From Bog-756 sp963718405 (GTDB lineage: Bacteria > Actinomycetota > Acidimicrobiia > Acidimicrobiales > RAAP-2), in assembly GCA_963718405.1 (NCBI GenBank), contig CAVQYZ010000005.1, forward strand, positions 682,001 to 746,000: 64,000 nt of DNA, written 5' to 3'. Under the pieces are notes generated by a model, which searched no databases, was not told the DNA's origin, and saw only the letters and a program-made list of their open reading frames with translations. Every line of letters starts with the position of its first letter. Within the stretch, counting starts at the first letter, position 1. The translations under genes were made by a program, and so were the position numbers. Below, piece by piece: positions 54,240 to 63,604 of this stretch.

Positions 54240-56594
54240 CTACTGGATGGCCGTGGCCACGCGCATGCGCTCTTCCGGGCTGATCAGGTGGTCGTGACTG
54301 TCATCGCCGATCTGCAGCTCGACCCAGTTGACCGTGCCGGTGAACCGGCTGGAGTCACCGGCGTAGTCCTCGCTGACCGGTGTGCCGGTGTCGGAGCCGA
54401 CGTCACAGGTCTCGTCACCCGAGTAGATCATCGGCACGGTGGCATCGATCCGTCCGTCTCCGACCGGCTGGCCGTCGATGAACAGGGCCGCCGTTCCACC
54501 CTTGGCCAGTCCACCTCCGTCGTAGGTGAACTCCATCCTGACCTGATGGGTACCGGGTGGGACCTCGGTGTTCGCCTCGACGTAGAACCTCATGAGCCCG
54601 GCGAGGTTGTGGCAGTACTTGGGCTTGCCTCCGTGCAGGTACAGACTCCAGCCGGCGAAGGCGCCGCCTTGAGCCACGATCACCCCGGTGGCACCGCCCT
54701 CGGGCACGTCGACCTCGGCGGTGACCGAGTGGGACTTGTTCTTGAGGTTGAGCACCGAGTTCTCGCTGAGCCGGTTCATCCCGCCGTAGAGCATCTGCGC
54801 ATTGCCCTTGACCAGCTGGGGACGTCCGGCGATGTCGGAGTTGAACCGTTCGATCCGTCGGTCGTCGAGGGGGAGGACGTTGTACTTGACGGCCTCGATG
54901 AGCCAGAGTCGCTGCAGCTCCCTGAGCTTGTCCGGATGATCGGCGGACACATCGTGAGCCTGTGACCAGTCGACGTTGGTGTCGTAGAGCTCCCAGACGT
55001 CGTCGTCGAGCGGCGGAAGGGTGGCGCCGAAGTCCCACGGGACGCTGTGCCGGGTCACCGCGGTCCATCCCTTGTGGTAGATCCCACGGTTGCAGGCCAC
55101 CTCGAAGTACTGGGTCTCCCGGCGCTCATCCGCGGTGGCATCGTTGAAGGCGTAGGCCATCGAGACACCGTGGATCGGTGCCTGTTGGATGCCGTTGACG
55201 AAGGTCGGCTCCGGAATGCCGGCCACCTCGAAGATGGTCGGGCCCACATCGATGATGTGGTGGAACTGGGGGCGGATCTCACCCCTGGCGGCGATTCCCT
55301 TGGGCCAGTGGACGATGGTCCCGTTGCGGGTCCCACCGAAGTGGGAGGCCACCTGCTTGGTCCACTGGAACGGGGCGTTCATGGCGTGGGCCCAGCCCAC
55401 GGCGTAGTGGTTGTAAGCCGAGGGGGTGCCGAACTCGTCGATCCGCTGGGACATGAACTCGACCGTCTCGAATTCGGCGGCTCCGTTGAGGGAGATGATC
55501 TCGTTGAAGGTTCCGTTGGGCGTTCCTTCGGCGCTGGCCCCGTTGTCCCCGATGATCAGGTAGACCAGCGTGTCGTCCATGGCGCCGAGCTTCTCCACGG
55601 CGTCCAACAGTCGTCCGATGTGGTGGTCGGTGTGCTCCATAAAGCCGGCATAGATCTCCATCTGCCGGGCCAGCACGGGCTTGAGATCCTCGGCCACATC
55701 GTCCCAGGCCGCGATGTGCTCAGGACGGGCCGACAGCTCGGTGTCCGCGGGCACGATTCCCTGGGCCTTCTGCCGGGCCAAGGTCTCTTCCCTCACCACG
55801 TCCCATCCGGCATCGAATTTCCCGCGGTACTTGTCGCTCCACTCCGGTGCCACGTGGTGTGGGGCATGGGTGGCTCCCGGGGCGAAGTACATGAAGAAGG
55901 GCTTGTCCGGCATCAGCGACTTCTGGCGCTGCACCCAGGTAATGGCATGGTCCGTGAGGTCCTCGGTGAAGTGATAGCCCTCCTCGGGCGTCTTCGGGGG
56001 CTCAACCGGAGTGATCCCGTCGTAGAGGGCCGGGTACCACTGGTTGGTCTCGGCCCCCACGAAGCCGTAGAAGTGCTCGAAACCGCTGCCGGTGGGCCAC
56101 TGCTGGAACGGCCCCATCGGGCTGGTCTCCCACACCGGCACCTCGTGGCACTTGCCGAACTGGGCGGTGCTGTATCCGTTGAGGAGCAGGGTCTCGGCGA
56201 TGGGGGCGGCATTGTCGGGACGGATGGAGTTGTAGCCGGGTGCCGAGGTGGCGATCTCGGTGATCCCACCCATGCCCACGGCGTGGTGATTGCGGGCGGT
56301 GAGCAGGGCCTGACGGGTCGGCGAGCACAGGGCTGTGGTGTGGAATCGGTTGAACCGGAGCCCGTTGGCGGCCAGGCGTTCGGCTACCGGGGTGTGGCAG
56401 GGGCCGCCGAAGGCCGAGGAGGCACCGAACCCGGCATCGTCGATCATGACGACCAGCACGTTCGGGGCGCCGGCCGGGGGCCGCAGGGGCTCGATGGCCG
56501 GATAGGAGGTGTCGGGGTCTTTGGCGTCGTACGTGGTGAGCCCGACGTGCTCCCGGTGCGGGATGGGAAGGTTGCTGCGGGAGAGATCACTCAT
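54240..56594 (-). CDS. Arylsulfatase (type I, formylglycine-dependent)
   Basis: A 784-residue sulfatase hydrolysing sulfate esters. Asp52 and Asp53 (VVMIDDAGFG) are calcium ligands, and Cys90 in LCSPTRQALLTA is the C-x-P-x-R formylglycine site. Further motifs are YFAPGATHAPHH, YLIIGDNGASAEGTPNG and THFGGTRNG-like sequence. The C-terminal ~200 residues form an extra beta-rich domain. There is no recognisable signal peptide, so the enzyme may be cytosolic. It starts an operon with the FGE and DUF2252 genes. Confidence 0.95.
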   Translation of the reverse strand: MSDLSRSNLPIPHREHVGLTTYDAKDPDTSYPAIEPLRPPAGAPNVLVVMIDDAGFGASSAFGGPCHTPVAERLAANGLRFNRFHTTALCSPTRQALLTARNHHAVGMGGITEIATSAPGYNSIRPDNAAPIAETLLLNGYSTAQFGKCHEVPVWETSPMGPFQQWPTGSGFEHFYGFVGAETNQWYPALYDGITPVEPPKTPEEGYHFTEDLTDHAITWVQRQKSLMPDKPFFMYFAPGATHAPHHVAPEWSDKYRGKFDAGWDVVREETLARQKAQGIVPADTELSARPEHIAAWDDVAEDLKPVLARQMEIYAGFMEHTDHHIGRLLDAVEKLGAMDDTLVYLIIGDNGASAEGTPNGTFNEIISLNGAAEFETVEFMSQRIDEFGTPSAYNHYAVGWAHAMNAPFQWTKQVASHFGGTRNGTIVHWPKGIAARGEIRPQFHHIIDVGPTIFEVAGIPEPTFVNGIQQAPIHGVSMAYAFNDATADERRETQYFEVACNRGIYHKGWTAVTRHSVPWDFGATLPPLDDDVWELYDTNVDWSQAHDVSADHPDKLRELQRLWLIEAVKYNVLPLDDRRIERFNSDIAGRPQLVKGNAQMLYGGMNRLSENSVLNLKNKSHSVTAEVDVPEGGATGVIVAQGGAFAGWSLYLHGGKPKYCHNLAGLMRFYVEANTEVPPGTHQVRMEFTYDGGGLAKGGTAALFIDGQPVGDGRIDATVPMIYSGDETCDVGSDTGTPVSEDYAGDSSRFTGTVNWVELQIGDDSHDHLISPEERMRVATAIQ

Positions 56595-56647
56595 GCAATG
56601 GTCCTTGTGTTGGGGCAGGCGGGCGGTTCGGCCTGGTCGCGCCGGGA

Positions 56648-56836
56648 TCAGGTGTTCAGGGCCGGATTGACCGACACCAGTTCGATGTTGAGATCCCGGA
56701 GCAGGGCGAACGTGCTGTGCAGGCGGGCTTGATCAGGTATCCACCCCACCAGGGTGGTCCGGCCTTCGTCGACGCCGGTCACCTCGAACCCGTCCATGGC
56801 CGCAACCAGGGTCGGGCTCAGTCTTCCCTTGACCAC
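56648..56836 (-). CDS. Small conserved protein of the KGRLSP / DLNIEL family (copy B)
   Basis: 62 residues as open from GTG 56836 (VKGRLSPTLVAAM, RTTLVGWIPDQARLHSTFAL, LRDLNIELVSVNP). It matches copy A at 49841-50071. In frame upstream lies QSFEIVVKG, corresponding to the HVYEIVVKG of copy A, but that frame has a stop and no start. A nearby ATG at 56870 is one frame off, so an indel between 56840 and 56870 is likely. It lies 53 nt upstream of the arylsulfatase and is the probable first gene of that operon. Confidence 0.68.
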   Translation of the reverse strand: MVKGRLSPTLVAAMDGFEVTGVDEGRTTLVGWIPDQARLHSTFALLRDLNIELVSVNPALNT

Positions 56837-57064
56837 GATTTCGAACGATTGTGCGCTCGACTCGGCTCATTTCGGCAACAGGGCGGCCCGGTGCGTGGCG
56901 ATGATGCTGGAGATCACTCCACCGGGCCGGACCGACATCCATTCGAGGGGTGAGGCAGGCACGAACTCATCATGGGACCTGTCGGGCTCTCGGGCGTCAT
57001 CCGAAGTGGGTGATCGTTACGTGGTGACCGGCCTTCGGAGCGGGAGGGCGGTGGCGGGCCCTTG

Positions 57065-59746
57065 ATGGGCGTGGGACAATGCCACAGCCTGACGGATGTT
57101 GAAAAGGCAGCGTCATTCTGGTCGGACGGGAAGGTTCCGCGGAACATGGTGAACAGGCTTTCCCCACCGGCCCATGTGGTGGATCGGCCCGCGCTCCGGG
57201 CTCGGTTGGACGAGGTGGCCCAGCATCCCCTGGGTCTGGTGGTGGCCCCGGCCGGCTCCGGCAAGTCAGTCCTTCTGGCCCAGTGGAGTGACACCCATCC
57301 TGAGCTGGACTTCGTCTGGCTCGAGATCGTGGCATCCGACGATGACCCGGTCAGGTTCTCGAGCCGGCTCCTGAGTGGATTGGCCGAGGTGGACCCGGCC
57401 CTGGCGGATCTGGCTCCGCTGATCTCGATGCACGGCGGAGGCCTCGGTGGTGCCTTGCTCGAAGCACTGGCCGCACAGATGCCCGAGCTCCCCGAGGTGA
57501 TCATCGTTCTCGACGATCTCCACAACCTTTCCAACTCCGTGCTCATTGCCGACTTGGGACAGCTGGTGGGAATCCTGCCCCCGAACGTCCATCTGGTGTT
57601 GTCCTCGCGGGTGGACCTGCCCATCGCCTGGAGCCGCCACCGGCTGCGCCAGGACATCATCGAGATTCGCCAGGCTGATCTGGCCTTTGATGAGATCCAC
57701 TCGGCGGAGCTCCTCGAGCGAATCACCGGACAGAGATACGCCCCCGACAGCGTGACCGTCCTGGTGGATAGGACCGAAGGGTGGGTAGCCGGTCTGCAGT
57801 TGGCGGGCATGACCCTGCGCACGTACCCCGAACCGGGTGAGTTCGTCGCCCAGTTCGGCGGCACCGATCGGCTGATCTCTGACTACCTCAGCGAGGAGGT
57901 GCTGGACGCACAGGCTGACGATCGCCGAAGATTCTTGCTCCGGATCTCCGTATTGGATGAGATGTGCGCCGACTTGATCGGCTATCTCACCGGTGAGCCT
58001 CATGCCCAGAAGATCCTCGAGGAGCTGGAGCGCGAATCGATGTTTGTGGTTCCGCTGGACTCACGTCGCCAGTGGTACCGATTCCACCACCTCTTTCGGG
58101 ACCTCCTTCGCTTCCGTCTGAGGGCCGAGGATCCTGAGGCCGAACCACTCTTGCTTCGCCAAGCTGCCCAATGGCATCTCGACCACGGCGGGGCCGGAGC
58201 GGCCGTCGAATGCCTCCTCTTCGCCCAGGAGTGGGAAGCGGCGCTGGAGCTGATCCAGGCTCGGGGATCAGAGGTCTTCGAACGAGGGGAGATGGCCACC
58301 GTCATTCGATGGATCAGCGCCATTCCCGAGGAGGTGCGGGCCAATCGCCACGACGTGTCGCTGCTCCTAGGCCTCCTCAAAGGGATGGAGGGTCAAGCCG
58401 TAGCCGCCGAGAACGAGTTCCGTCGGGTGCTCGTCCATCCCACGTCCACCCGCGGCCAGGTGGCCTGTGCCCAGGCCTTCACGGCGTCGTTGGCCCAGTG
58501 GAGAAGTAACGTCTCGCTCTCGATCGACGCCGCCAACGAGGCCCTCGAGCTACTCGATGGGCTCGGGGACGAACCTCTGCCCGTGGTCATGAACCTGAGT
58601 GACAAAGAGTCGCTCAGGAGCATGGCCCGGGCCTCCGGAGCCCGGGCCCACTTTCTCGTCGGCCACTTTGAGGAGGCCAGGAGGTGGTTGGAGGTAGGGC
58701 TGGCTGGGAGCGGGGTCGCCTACTCGGTCTGGAGGGTGCACGGACTGGGCTCTTTGGCCCTGCTCGAGGCATGGTGTGGCCATTGCGGTCCAGCCGAGGC
58801 CCATGCCGAGGAGGCTCTGGACATTGCCCGGTCAGTGGGAATGCTCAACCATCCCTCCACCGCGGATGCCTTTCTGGCCGTGACCCTGGTCGCACTGGAG
58901 CGGGGTGAGCCTCGGCGGGCGGCCCTGTCGTTGCACGAAGGGTCACTGCGAGCCGAGGCCAATCACCGTTCAAATCTCTCCTGGGTCGCCGAGCTGGAAC
59001 TGGCATTGCTCCAGGCCGCCGAAGGGGAGGTGGAGGTGGGGAGGCCCGTCGTCTCGGGCCGGGATCGACTCGGGGCTCCGCCTCCGCGCATCGTCGACGA
59101 ACATCTGAGAGCCCTCCAGGCCCGATCACTCCGCCTCCGCGGCGCCTACCACGAAGCCGCCCGTGTCAGCGCCCAGGCCTACCCCCAGTCGGAGATCCTC
59201 GGTTTCGAGCGGGCGGCCGCTGCTCTGGCCATGGGTCGACCCGACCAAGCTCTCAAGATCATGGACGTGACGCCGGCCGACACCGGGGCCGGCCATCCGG
59301 CCGCCACGGTGCGAGCACTGCTCCTGCAGGCCTGGCTACTGAGTCTGGAGGGTTCGCCAGACGGGGGCCGGCGTCGCCTTTCTGAGGCCATGGAGCTGGG
59401 CGAACAGCACTGGTTGGTGGAAATGTTCGTGCAGGCAGGACCGGCTGTGGTGCAGCTGGTCTCGGAGCTGGAGGGGGTCACGCCGGACTTTCGGGAGGCC
59501 ATTCTCCGTCGCTCCCGGGAGACCAAACCCCGGTTGCCGGCCAACGAACTCATCGATCCACTGACCGACCGGGAGCTCGAGATCCTCTCGTACCTGCCGA
59601 GTAGGGCCACCAACTCGGAGATGGCCGAGCGGTGCTACGTCTCGGTTAACACCATAAAGACCCATATGGCTCACATCTACCGCAAGTTGGACGTGACCAA
59701 CCGCAACGGGGCCATTCGTCGGGCGCAGGAGATCGGGCTCCTCTGA
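57065..59746 (+). CDS. Large LuxR/MalT-like (LAL) transcriptional regulator
   Basis: 893 residues. N-terminal NTPase with Walker A APAGSGKSVLL and Walker B-like VIIVLDDLHNL; a long helical TPR-like middle; and a C-terminal LuxR helix-turn-helix (LTDRELEILSYLPSRATNSEMAERC, then SVNTIKTHMAHIYRKLDV). This is the MalT/LAL architecture that couples inducer binding to ATP-dependent activation. It is divergent from the small protein and arylsulfatase operon, with about 230 bp between, and is the obvious candidate activator of that locus. Start ATG 57065; a downstream start cannot be ruled out. Confidence 0.92.
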   Translation: MGVGQCHSLTDVEKAASFWSDGKVPRNMVNRLSPPAHVVDRPALRARLDEVAQHPLGLVVAPAGSGKSVLLAQWSDTHPELDFVWLEIVASDDDPVRFSSRLLSGLAEVDPALADLAPLISMHGGGLGGALLEALAAQMPELPEVIIVLDDLHNLSNSVLIADLGQLVGILPPNVHLVLSSRVDLPIAWSRHRLRQDIIEIRQADLAFDEIHSAELLERITGQRYAPDSVTVLVDRTEGWVAGLQLAGMTLRTYPEPGEFVAQFGGTDRLISDYLSEEVLDAQADDRRRFLLRISVLDEMCADLIGYLTGEPHAQKILEELERESMFVVPLDSRRQWYRFHHLFRDLLRFRLRAEDPEAEPLLLRQAAQWHLDHGGAGAAVECLLFAQEWEAALELIQARGSEVFERGEMATVIRWISAIPEEVRANRHDVSLLLGLLKGMEGQAVAAENEFRRVLVHPTSTRGQVACAQAFTASLAQWRSNVSLSIDAANEALELLDGLGDEPLPVVMNLSDKESLRSMARASGARAHFLVGHFEEARRWLEVGLAGSGVAYSVWRVHGLGSLALLEAWCGHCGPAEAHAEEALDIARSVGMLNHPSTADAFLAVTLVALERGEPRRAALSLHEGSLRAEANHRSNLSWVAELELALLQAAEGEVEVGRPVVSGRDRLGAPPPRIVDEHLRALQARSLRLRGAYHEAARVSAQAYPQSEILGFERAAAALAMGRPDQALKIMDVTPADTGAGHPAATVRALLLQAWLLSLEGSPDGGRRRLSEAMELGEQHWLVEMFVQAGPAVVQLVSELEGVTPDFREAILRRSRETKPRLPANELIDPLTDRELEILSYLPSRATNSEMAERCYVSVNTIKTHMAHIYRKLDVTNRNGAIRRAQEIGLL

Positions 59747-59922
59747 AGGGCAAAGCATCAAGTCACCCCTAGTGGGTGATGCCGATACGCCCACTCCGTG
59801 GTTCGATCGTCCGGTACGGATTCGCGACGATCCGCCATAGTGACCCTCGTTTGGTGGAACACTGCCTGGGACCCGTCGCCACAGCCGGACCAATCAGGAA
59901 CAGATCTACAGGAGGCTCATCA

Positions 59923-60318
59923 ATGCTCGCCTACACCTACCCGCTGGCCGATCTCTTCGGCACCATGCTCGGGGTTTTCGTCTTCTTCATCTGGTTCTGG
60001 CTTCTGATCGTGATATTCGGTGACATCTTCCGCAGCCAGGACCTCAGTGGTGGAGTCAAGATGCTGTGGGTCCTGTTCGTCATCATCCTGCCGTTCCTCG
60101 GCATCTTCGTCTACCTGATCGCCCGTGGGGGCAAGATGCACGAGCGGGCCGCGGCCCAGGCCGCTCAGCAGCAGAAGGCCTTCGACAACTACGTCAAGCA
60201 GGCCGCGGGCACCGGGCCCAGTTCGGCGGAACAACTGGCCCAGCTGGACGACCTCCGCAAACAAGGGACCATCACGGATGCCGAGTTCGAGGCCCAGAAG
60301 CAGAAGATCCTGGCCTGA
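59923..60318 (+). CDS. PLDc_N and SHOCT domain membrane protein
   Basis: 131 residues. Two N-terminal membrane helices (FGTMLGVFVFFIWFWLLIVI and MLWVLFVIILPFLGIFVYLI) form a phospholipase D-nuclease N-terminal-like domain, followed by a Gln/Ala-rich helix and a C-terminal SHOCT domain (LDDLRKQGTITDAEFEAQKQ). AGGAGG 8 nt before ATG 59923 is an ideal ribosome site. SHOCT domains are oligomerisation modules. Function unknown. Confidence 0.88.
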   Translation: MLAYTYPLADLFGTMLGVFVFFIWFWLLIVIFGDIFRSQDLSGGVKMLWVLFVIILPFLGIFVYLIARGGKMHERAAAQAAQQQKAFDNYVKQAAGTGPSSAEQLAQLDDLRKQGTITDAEFEAQKQKILA

Positions 60319-60468
60319 CCCAGCGGAGCCACAGGCTGACCCCGGGGCCAACCGGCGCCAGACCACCAGCACCGCCAGCTCATCGGCGTTGCTCCCATTG
60401 GGAATCGGCCGCCGGCCCGGAACCCGGTCATTCGGCTCGAACGGGGGCCGGACCTCCAGAGGAGAGTT

Positions 60469-60558
60469 ATGTACTACATAGGAGGAGTCGTCTTCGCGGC
60501 GATGGCCATCTTGTTGGTGGTGGTCTTCGTCCGTAAGTTCCGCCAGAGCAATGACTGA
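60469..60558 (+). CDS. 29-residue single-pass membrane peptide
   Basis: AGAGGAG ends 3-4 nt before ATG 60469. The product is 29 residues: MYYIGG, one hydrophobic helix (VVFAAMAILLVVVFV) and a basic/polar end RKFRQSND, giving clear inside-positive topology. It lies between the PLDc_N-SHOCT protein and the GAP-family protein on the same strand, in a probable operon. It is too short for homology-based naming; the ribosome site and helix argue that it is real. Confidence 0.6.
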   Translation: MYYIGGVVFAAMAILLVVVFVRKFRQSND

Positions 60559-60576
60559 CCGCTCACCGGTGCCGAC

Positions 60577-61230
60577 ATGATCCTCGACCTGGTACTCATC
60601 GGCTTGGTCATCACTCTCGAGCCGATCCCGCTCACCGCCTACCTCCTCATACTGGCGTCAAAGGGTGGGGTCCGGAAGGGAGCTGCCTTCATCTTCGGAT
60701 GGCTGGTCTCGCTGGCCATCGTGGTGGTGGCCACCGTTCTGGTGACCGGGAACAAGCCGCCGAAACCGAGTACTGCGCCCTCGCTGGCCGCTCTGGCCGT
60801 CAAGATCGCCATCGGTGTCGTTCTCTTGGCCATTGCCGTTCGGCAGTGGCGGAAGATGGGCAAGCCCAAGAAGCCCAAGAAGACCCCGAAGTGGCAGACC
60901 GGCATCGACAACATGTCGCCGTGGTACGCCATGGGGCTGGCCCCCCTCACCCAACCCTGGGGCCTGGTGGCAGCCGGCGTGGCCACCATCACCGAGGCCA
61001 AGCTGTCGTCCTGGCAGAGCTACATTGCACTCGTTCTCTTCTGCCTGGTCTCCACGGCGATCTACCTGGCCCTCGAGATCTACGCCGGCTTCCGGCCCGA
61101 GAAGAGCCAGGCTTTCCTGACCTCGGCCCGAACGTGGATCGACACCCACACCGATCAGGTGATCATCGTCGTGTCGCTGGTCCTGGGGTGCTGGCTGGTC
61201 GGCAAGAGCATCTATCTCATCGTCACCTGA
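60577..61230 (+). CDS. GAP/SfLAP family membrane protein
   Basis: A 217-residue protein with six or so membrane helices, belonging to the family named after the mycobacterial sulfolipid-1-addressing protein. Marks are LVLIGLVITLEPIPLTAYLL, KGAAFIFGWLVSLAIVVV and AMGLAPLTQPWGLVAAG. A Lys-rich loop (KMGKPKKPKKTPKW) sits in the middle. In mycobacteria such proteins help export sulfolipids or glycopeptidolipids; the substrate here is unknown. Confidence 0.88.
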   Translation: MILDLVLIGLVITLEPIPLTAYLLILASKGGVRKGAAFIFGWLVSLAIVVVATVLVTGNKPPKPSTAPSLAALAVKIAIGVVLLAIAVRQWRKMGKPKKPKKTPKWQTGIDNMSPWYAMGLAPLTQPWGLVAAGVATITEAKLSSWQSYIALVLFCLVSTAIYLALEIYAGFRPEKSQAFLTSARTWIDTHTDQVIIVVSLVLGCWLVGKSIYLIVT

Positions 61231-61289
61231 GAGTCGTCTAAACCAACCGAGACCGGCGGTGTCGCCGCCGGAAGTAAGGCAGGAGCCCA

Positions 61290-62477
61290 GTGGACACAGA
61301 GCGTGGAAAAGGTCCCCGATGGAAGCGCATCGTGGCGTGGGTGCTGGTGGTATTGGCCTGCATCCTCGCGGTGCTATCGGCTGTCAGCGTGTTCGCCCGC
61401 AACCAGCTGCTCAATACCGACGCCTACGTCAACACCGTGGCGCCCCTGGCCAGCAATACGGCCATCCAGACCCAGGTGGCCAAACAGGTCAGCGAGAATC
61501 TCATCAGTCGGACCAATGTCGAGGCCCGGGTGAAGAACGCCCTCCCCTCGAAGGCCGGATTTCTGGCTGCGCCCCTGACCGCAGAGCTGGAGTCCACCGT
61601 CAACAGTGTGGCGTTGAAGGCGGTCCAGTCCGAGCAGTTCTACGAGGTGTGGGTGGCCGTCAACCGCGCCGCCCACAAGCAGCTGGCAGCCGTTCTGACC
61701 GGATCCAGCACGGGATCGGTGAGCTCGAAGGACGGCAAGGTGACCATCGACCTCACGCAAGTGGAAGTGAACCTCAAGAAGAAGTTGGATGCCAAGGGAA
61801 TCACCGTGTTCAACAAGGTCCCCGCAGTCAAGGGACTCGATTTCGTGCTGTTCCAGTCGCAGGACCTGGTCAAGGTGCAGAAGCTGACCAAGCTCCTCAA
61901 CGACCTGGCCCTGGTCCTGCCCATTCTTTCCCTCCTGTTGTTCGCAGCCTCGGTGGTCCTGGCCCGAAATCGACGTCGCGGCCTGGTCCGGGCCGCCGCC
62001 GGCCTGGCCCTCTCGATGGCCACCGTGCTGGTGGTCATAGCCGTGGCCCGACACCAGTACCTCTCGGGGCTGAGCCCCAACCAGTCGGTGGCCGCCAACC
62101 AGGCGGTGATCGACACGGTCACGTCCAAGTTGCGCCTCGGGCTGCGCATCATCCTCGGCGTGTCCGCCCTGATCGCAGTACTGGCCTTGGTGGCCGGCAA
62201 CCGGCGGCTCCGGGCGTGGGCGTCACGGGGGGATCGGGCCGACAATCCCGTGCACGGGTTCGTGGTGGGTCACCGCGGGATCCTGCAATGGTGCGTTCTG
62301 GGCCTGGCCGTGGTGGTCCTGGTGGTGTGGAGCGAGCCCACCACGCTGGTGGCGGTGATCGTGGTGGCGATTGCTCTGGTGCTGATCGGAGCGATCGGGA
62401 TCTACGGGGCTTCCCGCAGGCCCCAGGTCGCAGTGGGGCCGGGCACCGACGGCTCCTCGGGGCCGGACCAGCGGTAG
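61290..62477 (+). CDS. Multi-pass membrane protein, actinobacterial hypothetical family
   Basis: 395 residues. After an N-terminal helix (IVAWVLVVLACILAVLSAV) comes a large extracytoplasmic domain, beginning FARNQLLNTDAYVNTVAPLA, that holds several amphipathic segments. Four further membrane helices follow, and a short Gly/Ser-rich tail ends it. The layout is found in many uncharacterised actinobacterial proteins. GTG 61290 is supported by GGCAGGAG 5-6 nt upstream. Function unknown; it lies in the same orientation as the PLDc_N and GAP-family genes. Confidence 0.85.
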   Translation: MDTERGKGPRWKRIVAWVLVVLACILAVLSAVSVFARNQLLNTDAYVNTVAPLASNTAIQTQVAKQVSENLISRTNVEARVKNALPSKAGFLAAPLTAELESTVNSVALKAVQSEQFYEVWVAVNRAAHKQLAAVLTGSSTGSVSSKDGKVTIDLTQVEVNLKKKLDAKGITVFNKVPAVKGLDFVLFQSQDLVKVQKLTKLLNDLALVLPILSLLLFAASVVLARNRRRGLVRAAAGLALSMATVLVVIAVARHQYLSGLSPNQSVAANQAVIDTVTSKLRLGLRIILGVSALIAVLALVAGNRRLRAWASRGDRADNPVHGFVVGHRGILQWCVLGLAVVVLVVWSEPTTLVAVIVVAIALVLIGAIGIYGASRRPQVAVGPGTDGSSGPDQR

Positions 62478-62886
62478 GGCCGATCGGCTTCTCCGGCGAT
62501 CTCTCGGGTGACCCGGGTCTGCAGATGGCCAGGGCGAACACCGCGTTTGAGAAGGAGAGTGCCGTCGGCGAGGGCCGCCACGACCAGCAGCGCCAGGCCC
62601 AGTAGCGGACCGTGCAGGATGTGGAACTCCTGGCTGTGTCGGGCACCGAGCTTCAGCCCCCTGGGACACCCTGGGGCCAAGGCTCCGTCCACCGCAGAGC
62701 CAGAGGGACCAGCCATCGGCTGCGCCTGCTGGGCGCGGTCTCGACCCGCTGAACCGTGGCCTTATCACCGGCACGAACGGGACGACCAGCCGCAGCTGGG
62801 TCAGGAAGTACGTTCGTCGGAAGGTGGCCACAGCGTCGGCCGGGCCGCCACCCCACCCGGTCCACGGTCGGGTGGGGTGGGTACTC
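62478..62886. other. Intergenic stretch with a possible small antisense gene
   Basis: About 400 bp between the membrane-protein gene and the SHOCT peptide. A reverse-strand frame 62402-62716 encodes 104 residues with one hydrophobic run (GPLLGLALLVVAALADGTLL), but it lacks a ribosome site and overlaps the forward gene by 76 nt, so it is not claimed. No other gene is seen. Confidence 0.3.
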
Positions 62887-63156
62887 CTATCCGAGGATCT
62901 TGGCCTTCTCCGCCTCGAACTCCGCCTCGGTCAGCGCCCCCGAATCCTTCAGGGCGGCCAACTGGGTGAGCTGCGCGATGGGATCGGGAGCGGCGGCCGC
63001 GGGGGCCGGGGCCGGCGCCGCGGCTTGAGCCTGCTGGGCCTGAGCCTGCTGGGCCTGAGCCTGCTTGTTGGCCATGTGCCCCCCAACGACGGCGGCAGTT
63101 CCAACAACGGCGGTGGTGCGCACGGCCATCCGTGCGATCGGTCGTCTTCTCAACAT
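62887..63156 (-). CDS. SHOCT domain small protein
   Basis: 89 residues: a basic N-terminus with a weak hydrophobic stretch (VRTTAVVGTAAVVGG), a Gln/Ala repeat tract (QAQAQQAQAQQAQA), a Pro/Ala linker and a C-terminal SHOCT motif (QLAALKDSGALTEAEFEAEK). Similar to the SHOCT end of the 59923 gene. It is followed on the same strand, 26 nt upstream, by the DUF6325-type gene. Confidence 0.82.
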   Translation of the reverse strand: MLRRRPIARMAVRTTAVVGTAAVVGGHMANKQAQAQQAQAQQAQAAAPAPAPAAAAPDPIAQLTQLAALKDSGALTEAEFEAEKAKILG

Positions 63157-63181
63157 GTGCTGTCTCCTGTCTTGCTTCGGC

Positions 63182-63604
63182 TCAGACTGCTGGCGGCAGG
63201 TCCGCCAATACCGGTTCGATCAGCTCGTGGGGTATGCGGGCGCCCTCGAGAACCACCCCTCCGGATCGGCGAACGGCCTCGGCGAACGGGGTGGCCCACA
63301 GATCCTCCCAGATCAACAGGGCCGCAGAGGAGTTCACCTCGAGGGCCTCAGCCACATAGGCGATGTCCTCGGGGCTGATGAGCCCTCCGACATCTGCATC
63401 CAGGCTCTCGAAACCGGTCAAGGCGTCCAACTCGTCGATTTCGAAGCTGACGACCGATCCGTCGGCATCCTTGCCGATGAAGATCAGGTCGAGGATCCGT
63501 ACCGTTCCCGAGTCGACCAGAGCGATCAGCTCGGGAGCGATCTCACCGGTGAACTTGTTCCCAGGGAACCCTACGATGATGTATTCGACTGGTCCTGTAG
63601 CCAT
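63182..63604 (-). CDS. DUF6325 (DUF1269-like) family protein
   Basis: 140 residues. The typical opening GPVEYIIVGFPGNKFTGEIA and later GLISPEDIAYVAEALEVNSSAALLIWEDLWA match the family found next to SHOCT small proteins in many actinobacteria. Soluble, no signal. The pair with 62887-63156 on one strand is a recurrent two-gene unit in this phylum. Function unknown. Confidence 0.85.
   Translation of the reverse strand: MATGPVEYIIVGFPGNKFTGEIAPELIALVDSGTVRILDLIFIGKDADGSVVSFEIDELDALTGFESLDADVGGLISPEDIAYVAEALEVNSSAALLIWEDLWATPFAEAVRRSGGVVLEGARIPHELIEPVLADLPPAV

Noticed and set aside
62402..62716. 104-codon reverse frame with one hydrophobic run
   Set aside because: No ribosome site, overlaps a solid forward gene, and no family resemblance.
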